DNA from: Denitrobaculum sp965225735
GTDB lineage: Bacteria > Pseudomonadota > Alphaproteobacteria > Kiloniellales > Kiloniellaceae
Length of the DNA stretch: 64,000 nt
Assembly: GCA_965225735.1 (NCBI GenBank)
Contig: CBDDBN010000012.1
Coordinates: 1-64,000, forward strand
Reading direction: 5' to 3'
Under the pieces are notes generated by a model. That model did no database searches. It was not told the origin of the DNA and saw only the letters and a list, made by a program, of their open reading frames with translations. Below, piece after piece: positions 18,286 through 27,161 of the stretch. A program made the position numbers and the translations under genes. How positions within the stretch are numbered: the stretch's first letter is position 1; each line of letters begins with the position of its first letter.

Positions 18286-19020
18286 CTATCCAGAGCCAGC
18301 AGCCGCACCGAAACGCCGATCACGCCGTTGATACTCTCTGATTGCGTCGGCAAGATCGCCTTCTTCAAAGTCGGGCCAGAGCTTCTCTAGGAATACGAGC
18401 TCCGTATAGGCCGATTGCCATAGAAGGAAGTTACTGATCCGCTGCTCTCCCGACGTGCGGATCAGCAGATCCGGATCCGGGATGCCATCGGTCCAGAGAT
18501 AAGACCCGAAGCAGTTCTCGTCGACCTCTTCGGCCTTGACCTCTCCCGCTGCCACGGCCTCGGCAAGTTTGCGCGCCGCCGTCGCAATATCCTGCCGCCC
18601 GCCATAGCTGAGCGCCATGACAAGCGTCAGATTCGGATTATTCCGGGTTGTGGCCTCGGCATCTTCGATAAGGCGCACGATATCGCCAGGCAGACGCTCA
18701 CGCTGTCCGATGACCCGCAAACGGATGCCATTCTCATGAAACTTGGCCAGCTCGCTGCGCAGGTAGCGCCGAAGCAAACCCATGAGGTCTTCGACCTCGG
18801 CCATGGGACGGCTCCAGTTTTCCGAGGAAAAGCCGTAGAGCGTGAGATAGGGAATCTCAAGCTTCATCGTCGCCTCGACAATGCGCCGCACCGCCTCGGC
18901 CCCCTGACGGTGACCGGCGGTGCGCGGCAAGCCGCGCGCATTGGCCCAGCGGCCATTGCCGTCCATGATGACAGCAATATGCTTTGGCTTTTCGCCTGAA
19001 AATGACTGCAGCGTATCCAT
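18286..19020 (-). CDS. uppS: Di-trans,poly-cis-undecaprenyl-diphosphate synthase
   Basis: UppS extends farnesyl diphosphate with isopentenyl diphosphate to the C55 carrier lipid for peptidoglycan and O-antigen. The 244-residue cis-prenyltransferase shows the diphosphate-binding MDGNGRWA near residue 19, GHRQGAEAVR, FSSENW, and the C-terminal DLLIRTSGEQRISNFLLWQ stretch. It abuts cdsA with a one-base gap. Confidence 0.97.
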   Translation of the reverse strand: MDTLQSFSGEKPKHIAVIMDGNGRWANARGLPRTAGHRQGAEAVRRIVEATMKLEIPYLTLYGFSSENWSRPMAEVEDLMGLLRRYLRSELAKFHENGIRLRVIGQRERLPGDIVRLIEDAEATTRNNPNLTLVMALSYGGRQDIATAARKLAEAVAAGEVKAEEVDENCFGSYLWTDGIPDPDLLIRTSGEQRISNFLLWQSAYTELVFLEKLWPDFEEGDLADAIREYQRRDRRFGAAAGSG

Positions 19021-19067
19021 GAAGCTGTGCCCGAGACCCCTAACTCAAGAGATATCCAAGTAAAATC

Positions 19068-19628
19068 TTAAACCTGCAGGATCTCTTCTTCTTTCTGGGC
19101 GAAAGCTTCGTCGATCTTTTTGATGTGCTGGTCTGTCATGGATTGGATCTCGTCGTTCCAAAGATGGTGTTCGTCCTGCGAAATATCGCCGTCCTTCTCC
19201 ATCTTCTTCAACATTTCCATGCCATCGCGCCGGACGTTGCGAACCGCAACACGGCTTTGCTCGGCGTATTTGCCCGCAATTTTGGTCAGCTCCACGCGCC
19301 GCTCTTCCGACAGAGGCGGGATCGGAACACGCACGAGCTGTCCATCGGGAGATGGATTGAGGCCCAGGCCGGATTCGCGGATCGCCTTTTCAACCGCCCC
19401 GACCATGGAGCGGTCCCAGACCTGAACCGTGATCATGCGCGCCTCCGGCACACCGATCGTCCCCACCTGATTGATCGGCATGTTAGACCCGTAGGCCTCG
19501 ACCATGATCGGCTCAAGCAGGCCCGCCGAGGCACGGCCCGTCCGCAAACCGCCAAACTCCTTTTGAAGTGCGTCCAGCGCACCATCCATGCGCCGTTTGA
19601 TGTCGCTTAGGTCAGGATCCTGTGACAC
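19068..19628 (-). CDS. frr: Ribosome recycling factor
   Basis: RRF, with EF-G, splits post-termination ribosomes. The 186-residue tRNA-shaped protein shows the family stretches GLRTGRASAGLLEPI and a C-terminal charged helical bundle. The start is a GTG with GAGG seven bases upstream. It lies 12 bases after the pyrH stop, the near-universal pyrH-frr pairing. Confidence 0.97.
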   Translation of the reverse strand: MSQDPDLSDIKRRMDGALDALQKEFGGLRTGRASAGLLEPIMVEAYGSNMPINQVGTIGVPEARMITVQVWDRSMVGAVEKAIRESGLGLNPSPDGQLVRVPIPPLSEERRVELTKIAGKYAEQSRVAVRNVRRDGMEMLKKMEKDGDISQDEHHLWNDEIQSMTDQHIKKIDEAFAQKEEEILQV

Positions 19629-19640
19629 GGCTATACCTCA

Positions 19641-20369
19641 CTATGCACAATCATGCTGAACGATGGTGAATCTGCCATTTCCGCGCAGAACATCCGCAAA
19701 GGCTCCGGCCTCGTAAATCGAAAAGACCGCGATGGGAATCGAATTCTCCCGCGCCAAGGAAATGGCCGAGTGATCCATTACTCCCAAATCCTGAGTGAGA
19801 ACCTGCATGTAGGTCAAGCAGTCATAACGTTTGGCATCCGGAACCTTCGCCGGATCGGCATCGTAAACGCCATCGACTTTGGTGCCCTTAAGCAAAATGT
19901 CGCATCCCATCTCGGATGCGCGCAAGGCGGCGGCCGTATCCGTCGTAAAGAAAGGATTGCCGGTTCCGGCCCCAAAAATCACGACCCGGCCCTTTTCCAT
20001 ATGCCTGACGGCGCGGCGTCGAATATAGGGTTCGGCAACGGTTGCCATGGGAATAGCGGAAAGAACCCGCGTGTCGACGTCGAGCTTCTCGAGAGCATTC
20101 TGAAGCGCCAGGGAGTTAATCACCGTCGCCAGCATACCCATGTAGTCGGCTGTCGAGCGTTCCATCCCTGCCGCGGCACCTGACAGGCCGCGGAAGATGT
20201 TGCCGCCACCGACCACCAGGCAGACCTCGAAGCCCAATTTACTCACGTCGCGGACATCGCCGGCGATCTGCTGCACGGTTGCCGGATCGAGCCCGTATTC
20301 ACGCGACCCCATCAGGGCCTCTCCCGAAATCTTAAGCATCACACGCTTGTATTCCGGACTCTCGGCCAT
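19641..20369 (-). CDS. pyrH: Uridylate kinase
   Basis: PyrH phosphorylates UMP to UDP, feeding CTP, UDP-GlcNAc and hence peptidoglycan and lipid A. The 242-residue amino-acid-kinase-fold protein shows VMLKISGEALMG at the N-terminus, VGGGNIFRG, and GTGNPFFTTDTAAALRA. It begins a run with frr. Upstream it is separated from tsf by 362 bases that contain a strong hairpin, so it probably has its own promoter. Confidence 0.97.
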   Translation of the reverse strand: MAESPEYKRVMLKISGEALMGSREYGLDPATVQQIAGDVRDVSKLGFEVCLVVGGGNIFRGLSGAAAGMERSTADYMGMLATVINSLALQNALEKLDVDTRVLSAIPMATVAEPYIRRRAVRHMEKGRVVIFGAGTGNPFFTTDTAAALRASEMGCDILLKGTKVDGVYDADPAKVPDAKRYDCLTYMQVLTQDLGVMDHSAISLARENSIPIAVFSIYEAGAFADVLRGNGRFTIVQHDCA

Positions 20370-20731
20370 GGGATCTCCTTACTCGGTCAGGGGCTTTTGC
20401 CCACTGTTGATCTAATTCTTCCGGGACGCCCGAAAATCAGTGCATCCCAATACTTCCGCCGGACAGAAAGAAACAACTCAACCCTGCGGGTTCGGTCGCA
20501 TTAACTGACCGGCGAATGCGTCCAATGTAAGGCGACGAATCGACAAGACGGCGCAGTGTACACGAAACCGGCTTGTACCGCGAAACCTCGCCGTTTCAAA
20601 GCACTGGGCCGAAGTTTCAAATGCCCAGCCATACCTTAAACGTCCGCCGAGGGCACCTGCTGCCGGGCTCTGTCCGCAGGTTTCGGATGAGCCCGGCAAC
20701 GGAAACGCAAAAGCCTGAAAAACTCTCCAGG
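20370..20731. other. 362-base gap between tsf and pyrH
   Basis: No convincing reading frame is present. Immediately after tsf there is a hairpin (20661-20698). The rest presumably holds the pyrH promoter and leader, but I could not identify convincing promoter boxes. Confidence 0.6.
20661..20698 (-). terminator. Long hairpin downstream of tsf
   Basis: TGCCGGGCTC (20661-20670) pairs perfectly with GAGCCCGGCA (20689-20698), and an inner TCCG/CGGA can extend the stem. No U-run follows on the minus strand. It may be a transcript-protecting or rho-associated end structure rather than an intrinsic terminator. Confidence 0.5.
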
Positions 20732-21658
20732 TCAGTTACCGAGCGTCGCAGCGACCTCGGCAGCAAAGTCGGCTTCTTCCTTCTCGATGCCCTCGCCGAG
20801 CTGGAAACGCGCAAAGCCCGTCAGTTTCACCGGAGCGCCGACGTCCTTCGCGGCATTCTCGATGACCTTGCGGACCTTGGTTTCGCCGTCGATCACGTAG
20901 GTCTGCTCAAGCAGGCAGACTTCTTCGTAGTACTTGCGAAGACGCCCTTCGACCATTTTGGCAATGATCTCTTCCGGTTTACCGCTCGCCCGTGCCTGAT
21001 CGCTCAGCACTTCACGCTCACGGTCCAGCGCGGAAGCATCGACATCGTCTTTGTCGACAGCCTGCGGGTGGGCAGCCGCCACATGCATGGCGAGCTGTTT
21101 GCCGAGCGCGGCAAGCTGGGCAGCGTCGCCGGTGGATTCCAGTGCAACCAGAACGCCGATCTTGCCGAGGCCAGGGGCAATCTGGTTATGAACATAGGAG
21201 GATACGACGCCGCTCTCGACCGAGAACTGAGCCGTACGACGAATCGACATGTTCTCGCCGATCTTCGCGATCATGGTGGTCAGCTGATCGGAGAGCGCCG
21301 CACCGGTCTCGGGATAGCTGGCGGCCAACAGGGTATCGAGATCGCCATTGGTGCCCAGCGCGATGTTCGCGCAGGTGCTGACAAAACCCTGAAAGGTGTC
21401 GTTGCGAGCAACAAAGTCGGTCTCGGCATTGACCTCGACCACAGCGCCGCTGGTGCCTTCCGAAGCTACGCCGACGAGGCCTTCAGCCGCCACGCGGCCG
21501 GCCTTCTTGGCGGCAGCCGCCAAACCTTTCTTGCGAAGCCAGTCAACAGCGGCGTCCAGGTCGCCGGAGGTCTCAGTCAGCGCCTTTTTGCAGTCCATCA
21601 TGCCGGCGCCTGACGACTCGCGAAGTTCTTTCACGAGCGCTGCGGTAATCTGGGTCAT
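20732..21658 (-). CDS. tsf: Elongation factor Ts
   Basis: EF-Ts exchanges GDP for GTP on EF-Tu. The 308-residue protein has the N-terminal UBA-like domain (VKELRESSGAGMMDCKKAL), the core VVEVNAETDFVARND, and a C-terminal dimerisation region. It is the second gene of the rpsB-tsf unit. A hairpin with a short U-run lies between the two genes and may tune their ratio. Confidence 0.97.
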   Translation of the reverse strand: MTQITAALVKELRESSGAGMMDCKKALTETSGDLDAAVDWLRKKGLAAAAKKAGRVAAEGLVGVASEGTSGAVVEVNAETDFVARNDTFQGFVSTCANIALGTNGDLDTLLAASYPETGAALSDQLTTMIAKIGENMSIRRTAQFSVESGVVSSYVHNQIAPGLGKIGVLVALESTGDAAQLAALGKQLAMHVAAAHPQAVDKDDVDASALDREREVLSDQARASGKPEEIIAKMVEGRLRKYYEEVCLLEQTYVIDGETKVRKVIENAAKDVGAPVKLTGFARFQLGEGIEKEEADFAAEVAATLGN

Positions 21659-21700
21659 GGTGATCGTCTTTCCGAATATCAGAGTGATACGAGGGGGTTG

Positions 21701-21731
21701 TTAAAAGAACGGCGGCCTGATGCCGCCGTTC
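21701..21731 (-). terminator. Hairpin with U-run between rpsB and tsf
   Basis: On the minus strand GAACGGCGGC (21731-21722) pairs perfectly with GCCGCCGTTC (21716-21707) around ATCAG and is followed by TTTTAA. It is probably a partial terminator that lowers tsf relative to rpsB, since no separate tsf promoter is evident in the 95-base gap. Confidence 0.7.
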
Positions 21732-21753
21732 CGAAAAAAATCTGACGGCGCTC

Positions 21754-22641
21754 TTAGGCCTGAGCCGCTTCAGTCTTTTCTTCAGCCTCAGCGGCAGGTG
21801 CGGCTTCAGCTTCCGGAGCCGTTTCGGCTGCGGGAGCTTCCTCAGCAGCGGCTGCTTCGGCGGCAGGCGCTTCTGCAGCAGCAGCTTCACCTTCCGGCAG
21901 GGTCTCGACCGGCGCTTCTTCAGCAGCGCCGATGTCCGTACCGCTTGCGGAGAGTTCCTGCTGAATACCGTCAAGCACGCTTTCGGCCATCAGGTCGCAG
22001 TAGAGGCTGATCGCGCGGATTGCGTCATCGTTGCCCGGTACCGGGAAAGTAATGTTTTCCGGGCTGGAGTTGGAATCGAGGATACCGACCACCGGAATGT
22101 TCAGGGTGTTGGCCTCGGCGATCGCGATGTGTTCCTTATTTGTGTCGATCACGACGATCACGTCGGGAAGACCGCCCATCTCCTTAATACCGCCCAGGGC
22201 GCGCTCCAGCTTGTCGCGCTCGCGGGTCAGGTTCAGAAGCTCTTTCTTGGTCAGACCGGTCTGCTCTTCGGCCAGACGGCCCTCGACATCACGCAGACGC
22301 TTGATCGACTGGGAGATGGTCTTCCAGTTGGTCAGCATGCCGCCGAGCCAACGATGGTTGACGTAGTACTGCCCGCAGCGCTTGGCGGTCTCGGCCACCC
22401 GTTCGCTCGCCTGACGCTTGGTGCCGACGAACAGCACGCGTCCGCCGCCCGCAACCACCTCGCGCACGAAGGCCAGGCCCCGATGCAGCAAGGGAACGGT
22501 CTGTTCCAAGTCGATGATATGAATGCCGTTTCTTTCGCCGAAGATGTAAGGAGCCATCTTCGGGTTCCAACGGCGGGTGGTGTGGCCAAAGTGAACGCCA
22601 GCTTCGAGCAGCTGACGCATCGTAAACGTCGGAAGCGCCAT
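21754..22641 (-). CDS. rpsB: 30S ribosomal protein S2
   Basis: S2 is a late-assembling protein of the small ribosomal subunit and a docking site for S1. The chosen ATG at 22641 gives 295 residues beginning MALPTFTMRQLLEAGVHFGH, with GGAG correctly placed upstream; longer in-frame starts are leader sequence. Family motifs include NPKMAPYIFGERNGIHIIDL and the RWLGGMLTNW stretch. The last 70 or so residues are an Ala/Glu-rich acidic tail absent from E. coli S2 (241 residues). A promoter candidate lies at 22762-22790. Confidence 0.96.
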   Translation of the reverse strand: MALPTFTMRQLLEAGVHFGHTTRRWNPKMAPYIFGERNGIHIIDLEQTVPLLHRGLAFVREVVAGGGRVLFVGTKRQASERVAETAKRCGQYYVNHRWLGGMLTNWKTISQSIKRLRDVEGRLAEEQTGLTKKELLNLTRERDKLERALGGIKEMGGLPDVIVVIDTNKEHIAIAEANTLNIPVVGILDSNSSPENITFPVPGNDDAIRAISLYCDLMAESVLDGIQQELSASGTDIGAAEEAPVETLPEGEAAAAEAPAAEAAAAEEAPAAETAPEAEAAPAAEAEEKTEAAQA

Positions 22642-22761
22642 AAAATCTTTCTCCGGTTCTACCTCCGCGGGCCGTTCATCCAGACTATCCGGACACCAGA
22701 TCGAAGATCGGGATGTCTCCCCGATCGCCGCAAAACCCGCGTGTGTGTTGCTGTGAGCGGG

Positions 22762-22790
22762 GTGATAGCCCCGCAAAAGCCCAATTGCAA
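22762..22790 (-). promoter_or_regulatory. Candidate rpsB promoter
   Basis: On the minus strand TTGCAA (22790-22785) and TATCAC (22767-22762) are 17 bases apart. The predicted start lies about 115 bases upstream of rpsB, leaving a leader that could carry S2 autoregulation. Confidence 0.55.
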
Positions 22791-22839
22791 GTGAAATTCA
22801 GGTTAAAAAAAGCTTAGCAGACGCCCCACCGGCCGAGCC

Positions 22840-25800
22840 TCAGACATCCTCGACGATCAAACCGGGAATGGCTTTGATGGCCTGCCGCACTGCGGGCGAG
22901 ATCTGATAGGCTTCCGGCAACTCCAGTTCCAGCTCCTGACCGTCTTCAAGATCCAGCACCAGAGAAACCCGTCCTTTGCCGCGCGTCGCTTGCTGCTTCA
23001 ACACAGATTTCAGGTTTTCCAATGGCTTATCGTTGCTCATGTAAAGCTTTAAGCCCGCATCGGTCTGAGAAGCCGCGTCATCGAGCAGGCGTATCGCCTG
23101 CGCCAGGAAACGCGGATCCTCACCATCCCGGGAATCCGCGGTCAGGGTGACCAACAGAGGTTCGCCGGATTCCAGAAGTTCACGCGATGCCTGAAGAATC
23201 TCTGAAAAGAGCATGACTTCGATCACACCGGTGGAATCCGACAGCTGAACGAAAGCAAAGCGGTTCCCGCGTTGGGACATGCGCTCCTGCTTGCCGATCA
23301 CAATACCCGCCATGCGCAGGATTCCGGCGTCCCGGCGCTTCGCCTGGACCATCAACTCCACGGCTGGCTTGGTTCTCAGGCGTTCCAGCACCTTTTTGTA
23401 GGCATCAAGGGGATGGGCGGAGAGATAAAAGCCAATGGCGTCGAATTCGCGCTTCAAGCGCTCCATCTCAGGCCAGTCCGGAATATCGGGCAAGGATAGC
23501 GCGTTGACGGCGACGTCCGCGCCATCGCCGAAGAGACTGACCTGCGCGCTCTCGCGCTCACTGGCCGCGACCGCGGCGTGGCGCATGATGACGTCCGCAC
23601 CGCCATAGACTTTGTGCCGGTTGGCCAGAATAGAGTCGAAGCCGCCAGCCGACGCCAGATTTTCGATCTGACGCTTGTTCACCGACTTTGAATCGACCCG
23701 GTTGGCGAAGTCACCGATGTCCTTGAAAGCGCCTGAGGCCTCACGCTCCTCGACCACCGTCTCCATGGCGGCGCCGCCCACGTTTTTGACCGCGGCCAGG
23801 GCATAGCGGACAGCTTTTTGTCCGTCGTCCAGGGTCTCGACATTGAAGTCCGCATTGGAGCGGTTGAGATCCGGCGGCAGCAGAGGGATCTTCAGGCGGC
23901 TCAATTCCTGACGGAAAACATTGAGTTTGTCCGTGTTGTTCATATCGTAGGTCATGGAGGCCGCCAGGAACTCCACGGGGAAGTTGGCTTTCAGATAGGC
24001 CGTGTGATAGGCGACCAAGGCATAGGCGGCTGCGTGGCTCTTGTTGAAACCGTAGCCGGCGAACTTGTTGACCTGATCGAAGATCTCATCTGCTTTTTGG
24101 GCGTTGACGCCGTTCTTCACCGCGCCTTCGTTAAAGATCTCCCGCTGGGCATCCATCTCCGCCTTAATCTTTTTACCCATGGCGCGCCGCAGCAGATCTG
24201 CGCCGCCCAGCGAGTAGCCTGAGAGCACCTGTGCGATCTGCATGACCTGTTCCTGATAGATCATGATCCCGTAGGTCTCTTTCAGGATGTCTTCCAACGT
24301 CGGATGAAGGTAATCCGGCTCTTCCTGACCGTGCTTGCGCCGGATGTAACTCGGGATGTTGTCCATCGGCCCAGGACGGTAGAGCGCCACAACAGCGATG
24401 ATGTCCTCGAAGCGGTCGGGCTGCAGGCGCTTCAGCACGTCGCGCATGCCCGAGGATTCCAGCTGGAACACGCCGACGGTATCGCCCCGGCTGAGCATAT
24501 CGAAGGATCGTTTGTCATCCAGCGGGATCGTCTCGAGATCGATCTCGCCGCCGTTCCGCCGGATGAAGTCACAAGCGGTCTGAAGGACGGTCAGGGTCTT
24601 CAGACCGAGGAAGTCGAACTTCACCAGACCCGCCTGCTCGACGAACTTCATATTGAACTGCGTCACCGGCATGTCGGATCGCGGATCGCGATAGAGCGGC
24701 ACCAGTTCGTCCAGTGGACGGTCGCCGATCACCACGCCGGCAGCGTGGGTCGAGGCGTGGCGGTACAGCCCCTCGATTTTTAGAGCCGTATCTAGCAAGG
24801 CTGCCACCGACTCGTCGTCCCGCCGCATATCCCGCAGCTGCGGCTCGCCGTCGATGGCTTCCTGCAGGGTCACTGGGTTGGCAGGGTTGTTGGGCACCAG
24901 CTTACAAAGCCGGTCGACCTGCGGATAGGGCATCTGCAGGACACGGCCCACGTCACGCAGGGCCGCACGGGCTTGCAGCTTTCCAAAGGTGATGATCTGC
25001 GCGACCCGGTCGTGGCCGTACTTGTCCTGTACGTACTTGATGACCTCGTCCCGCCGGTCCTGACAGAAATCGACGTCGAAGTCAGGCATGGAGACACGTT
25101 CAGGATTGAGGAAACGTTCGAACAGCAGGCCCCAGCGCAAAGGATCCAGATCGGTGATGGTCAGCGCCCAGGCCACAACTGAGCCCGCACCGGATCCGCG
25201 GCCAGGCCCCACCGGGATCCCATGAGCCTTGGACCACTGGATAAAGTCGGCAACGATGAGGAAGTAGCCCGGAAAGCCCATCTGTTCGATGATACCGAGC
25301 TCATACTTCAGACGTTCCCGGTAGGCCTCGGCAGTCTCGGCCCGCGCGGCCTCGTCCATGTCTTCGGTGTAGACCTGATTTTCAAGCCTGGCCTCCAGAC
25401 CGGCTTCCGACTGGGCGCGCAGCTCCTCGGACTCGCTGCGACCGGCTTCCGTGGTGAAAGCCGGCAAGATCGGTGCAACGAACTCCGGGAAGTAGGCGCA
25501 GCGCCGCGCGATCACGAGGGTATTGTCGACAGCCTCGGGTAGATCCTCAAAGAGCGCGCGCATCTCCTTGGCAGACTTAAAGCGATGCTGAACCGTCAGT
25601 TTCCGCCGCTCCTGCTGCGCCACATAGGCGCCATCGGCGATGCAAAGCAGCGCATCGTGCGCCCGGAACATACCTTCATTTGCAAAAAACGCATCGTTGG
25701 TCGCCACCAGCGGCAGATCATGCTGGTAAGCGAGATCGATCAGCCGCTCTTCAATGGCGTTCTCTTCCGGCAGATCATGCCGCATGATTTCGACGTAGAA

Positions 25801-26313
25801 TCGGCCCTCGAAGATACCCGCCAGCCGCTCGAGTTCTTGCGCTGCCTTTTCGTTTTGCCCCGCGTTCAGCAAACGGCCAACCGCGCCGGCTGCACCGCCA
25901 CTCATTGCCAGCAACCCTTCCGAATGCGCCGCCAAGGCCTCTACGCCGATCTGTGGCGAATCGCCGGGCTCGGTCTCCAAGAAGGCCTTGGACACCAGCT
26001 TTATCAGGTTCAAGTAACCAGCTTCGTTCTGCACGAAGACCGGTAGTTGGTCCGGCTCTGGCCGGATCGCAGTCCGGACGTCGACATCGCTGCGGCTGAT
26101 CGAAAGCTGGCAGCCGATGATCGGCTGTAGGCCAGTCCCTTTCGCAGAAAAGGCAAACTCGAGCGTGCCGAAGAGATTGCAGCTGTCGGTGATCGCCGCC
26201 GCCGGCATTTCGTGCTTGCGGCAGAGTTCGATCAGTTCCTTGACCTTGATCGCCCCTTCGGACAGCGAGTAGGCGGAATGGACGCGCAGATGAACGAAAT
26301 CGGAATGTGACAT
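22840..26313 (-). CDS. dnaE: DNA polymerase III subunit alpha
   Basis: DnaE is the replicative polymerase subunit. From MSHSDFVHLRVHSAYS the protein has 1157 residues: an N-terminal PHP domain (about 1-270), the catalytic core with PDFDVDFCQDRRDEV carrying paired Asp residues, the thumb and fingers, a helix-hairpin-helix region and a C-terminal OB fold (GIVIGKQERMSQRGNRF). It lacks an exonuclease domain, so it is the DnaE1 type that uses separate DnaQ. The ATG at 26313 fits the family; eight upstream codons were rejected. A consensus DnaA box lies 64 bases upstream. Confidence 0.97.
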   Translation of the reverse strand: MSHSDFVHLRVHSAYSLSEGAIKVKELIELCRKHEMPAAAITDSCNLFGTLEFAFSAKGTGLQPIIGCQLSISRSDVDVRTAIRPEPDQLPVFVQNEAGYLNLIKLVSKAFLETEPGDSPQIGVEALAAHSEGLLAMSGGAAGAVGRLLNAGQNEKAAQELERLAGIFEGRFYVEIMRHDLPEENAIEERLIDLAYQHDLPLVATNDAFFANEGMFRAHDALLCIADGAYVAQQERRKLTVQHRFKSAKEMRALFEDLPEAVDNTLVIARRCAYFPEFVAPILPAFTTEAGRSESEELRAQSEAGLEARLENQVYTEDMDEAARAETAEAYRERLKYELGIIEQMGFPGYFLIVADFIQWSKAHGIPVGPGRGSGAGSVVAWALTITDLDPLRWGLLFERFLNPERVSMPDFDVDFCQDRRDEVIKYVQDKYGHDRVAQIITFGKLQARAALRDVGRVLQMPYPQVDRLCKLVPNNPANPVTLQEAIDGEPQLRDMRRDDESVAALLDTALKIEGLYRHASTHAAGVVIGDRPLDELVPLYRDPRSDMPVTQFNMKFVEQAGLVKFDFLGLKTLTVLQTACDFIRRNGGEIDLETIPLDDKRSFDMLSRGDTVGVFQLESSGMRDVLKRLQPDRFEDIIAVVALYRPGPMDNIPSYIRRKHGQEEPDYLHPTLEDILKETYGIMIYQEQVMQIAQVLSGYSLGGADLLRRAMGKKIKAEMDAQREIFNEGAVKNGVNAQKADEIFDQVNKFAGYGFNKSHAAAYALVAYHTAYLKANFPVEFLAASMTYDMNNTDKLNVFRQELSRLKIPLLPPDLNRSNADFNVETLDDGQKAVRYALAAVKNVGGAAMETVVEEREASGAFKDIGDFANRVDSKSVNKRQIENLASAGGFDSILANRHKVYGGADVIMRHAAVAASERESAQVSLFGDGADVAVNALSLPDIPDWPEMERLKREFDAIGFYLSAHPLDAYKKVLERLRTKPAVELMVQAKRRDAGILRMAGIVIGKQERMSQRGNRFAFVQLSDSTGVIEVMLFSEILQASRELLESGEPLLVTLTADSRDGEDPRFLAQAIRLLDDAASQTDAGLKLYMSNDKPLENLKSVLKQQATRGKGRVSLVLDLEDGQELELELPEAYQISPAVRQAIKAIPGLIVEDV

Positions 26314-26376
26314 GGTTAAAGGATTCCATGCCCGCACAGAGCTGTCAGGAGGAACAATCGGGCAACTTACGCGGAG

Positions 26377-26385
26377 TTATCCACA
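26377..26385 (+). promoter_or_regulatory. Consensus DnaA box in front of dnaE
   Basis: TTATCCACA, a perfect match to the DnaA box consensus, lies in the 119-base gap between dnaE and lolD, 64 bases before the dnaE ATG. It could let DnaA control polymerase expression. One such 9-mer is expected by chance roughly every 130 kb counting both strands, so the location is the main argument. Confidence 0.45.
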
Positions 26386-26432
26386 GACGCCAGAAACTCT
26401 CATAAGAGACCTAGCCTATCTCCCTGAAAAGG

Positions 26433-27161
26433 CTAAAAAACCTTCCCATGCTCGCAGCGGAGAGTCCTGTCCATGCGCGCCGCGAGTTCGAGATTGTGAG
26501 TGGCAATCAAGGCCGCCAGTCCGGTCTCATGTACCAGCCGCACGAGAATGCTGAACACCGACTCGGCGGTGTCTGGATCCAGGTTGCCGGTGGGTTCGTC
26601 CGCCAGGAGGATCGCCGGACGGTTCGCGAGGGCGCGGGCGATGGCCACGCGCTGCTGTTCACCGCCCGAGAGCTGCCCGGGGCGATGATCGGCCCGATCG
26701 GCCAGTTTGACCATGCCGAGGAGTTCCATCGCCCGCCCTTCCGCCTGCGCCTTGGCAACACCGGTCAGCATCTGCGGCAAAACGATATTTTCCTTTGCCG
26801 AAAACTCCGGCAGCAGGTGGTGGTACTGATAGACGAAACCCATCGCCGTCCGGCGCAGGGCCGTCCGGCCAGCGTCGTTCAACTTCGCAGCAGCCCTGCC
26901 ATTGACCCAGACTTCGCCGCTGTCGGGCGAGTCGAGCAGGCCGGCAATATGCAGCAACGTAGACTTACCAGCGCCTGACGGCCCGACAAGCGCCACCATC
27001 TCACCCGGTGTCACATGAAGAGACACGGACTTCAGGACCTCAAGGGCGCTCTCACCCTGAGAGAAAGACCTGGAAACCGAATCCAGATCCAGCCCCCGAC
27101 CGTTTTCGCCGCGGGCGCCGTTCGGGGCCTTCGCACCTTTTCTGGGTGCCGCCTCATTCAT
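26433..27161 (-). CDS. lolD: Lipoprotein-releasing ABC transporter ATPase LolD
   Basis: LolD powers extraction of outer-membrane lipoproteins from the inner membrane. The 242-residue ATPase has Walker A GPSGAGKST, a Q-loop region, the signature LSGGEQQRVAIARAL, Walker B ILLADEPTGNLD and the switch His (IATHNLEL). A Lys/Arg-rich stretch of about 25 residues precedes the fold. The ATG at 27161 overlaps the permease stop by 8 bases, so the two are coupled. Confidence 0.95.
   Translation of the reverse strand: MNEAAPRKGAKAPNGARGENGRGLDLDSVSRSFSQGESALEVLKSVSLHVTPGEMVALVGPSGAGKSTLLHIAGLLDSPDSGEVWVNGRAAAKLNDAGRTALRRTAMGFVYQYHHLLPEFSAKENIVLPQMLTGVAKAQAEGRAMELLGMVKLADRADHRPGQLSGGEQQRVAIARALANRPAILLADEPTGNLDPDTAESVFSILVRLVHETGLAALIATHNLELAARMDRTLRCEHGKVF

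Noticed and set aside
22800..22839. T-run after dnaE as an intrinsic terminator
   Set aside because: Seven T are present on the minus strand but no convincing stem precedes them.
26377..26385. DnaA box as part of a replication origin
   Set aside because: A single box in a short gap with no cluster of boxes, no AT-rich unwinding element and no dnaA or hemE nearby.
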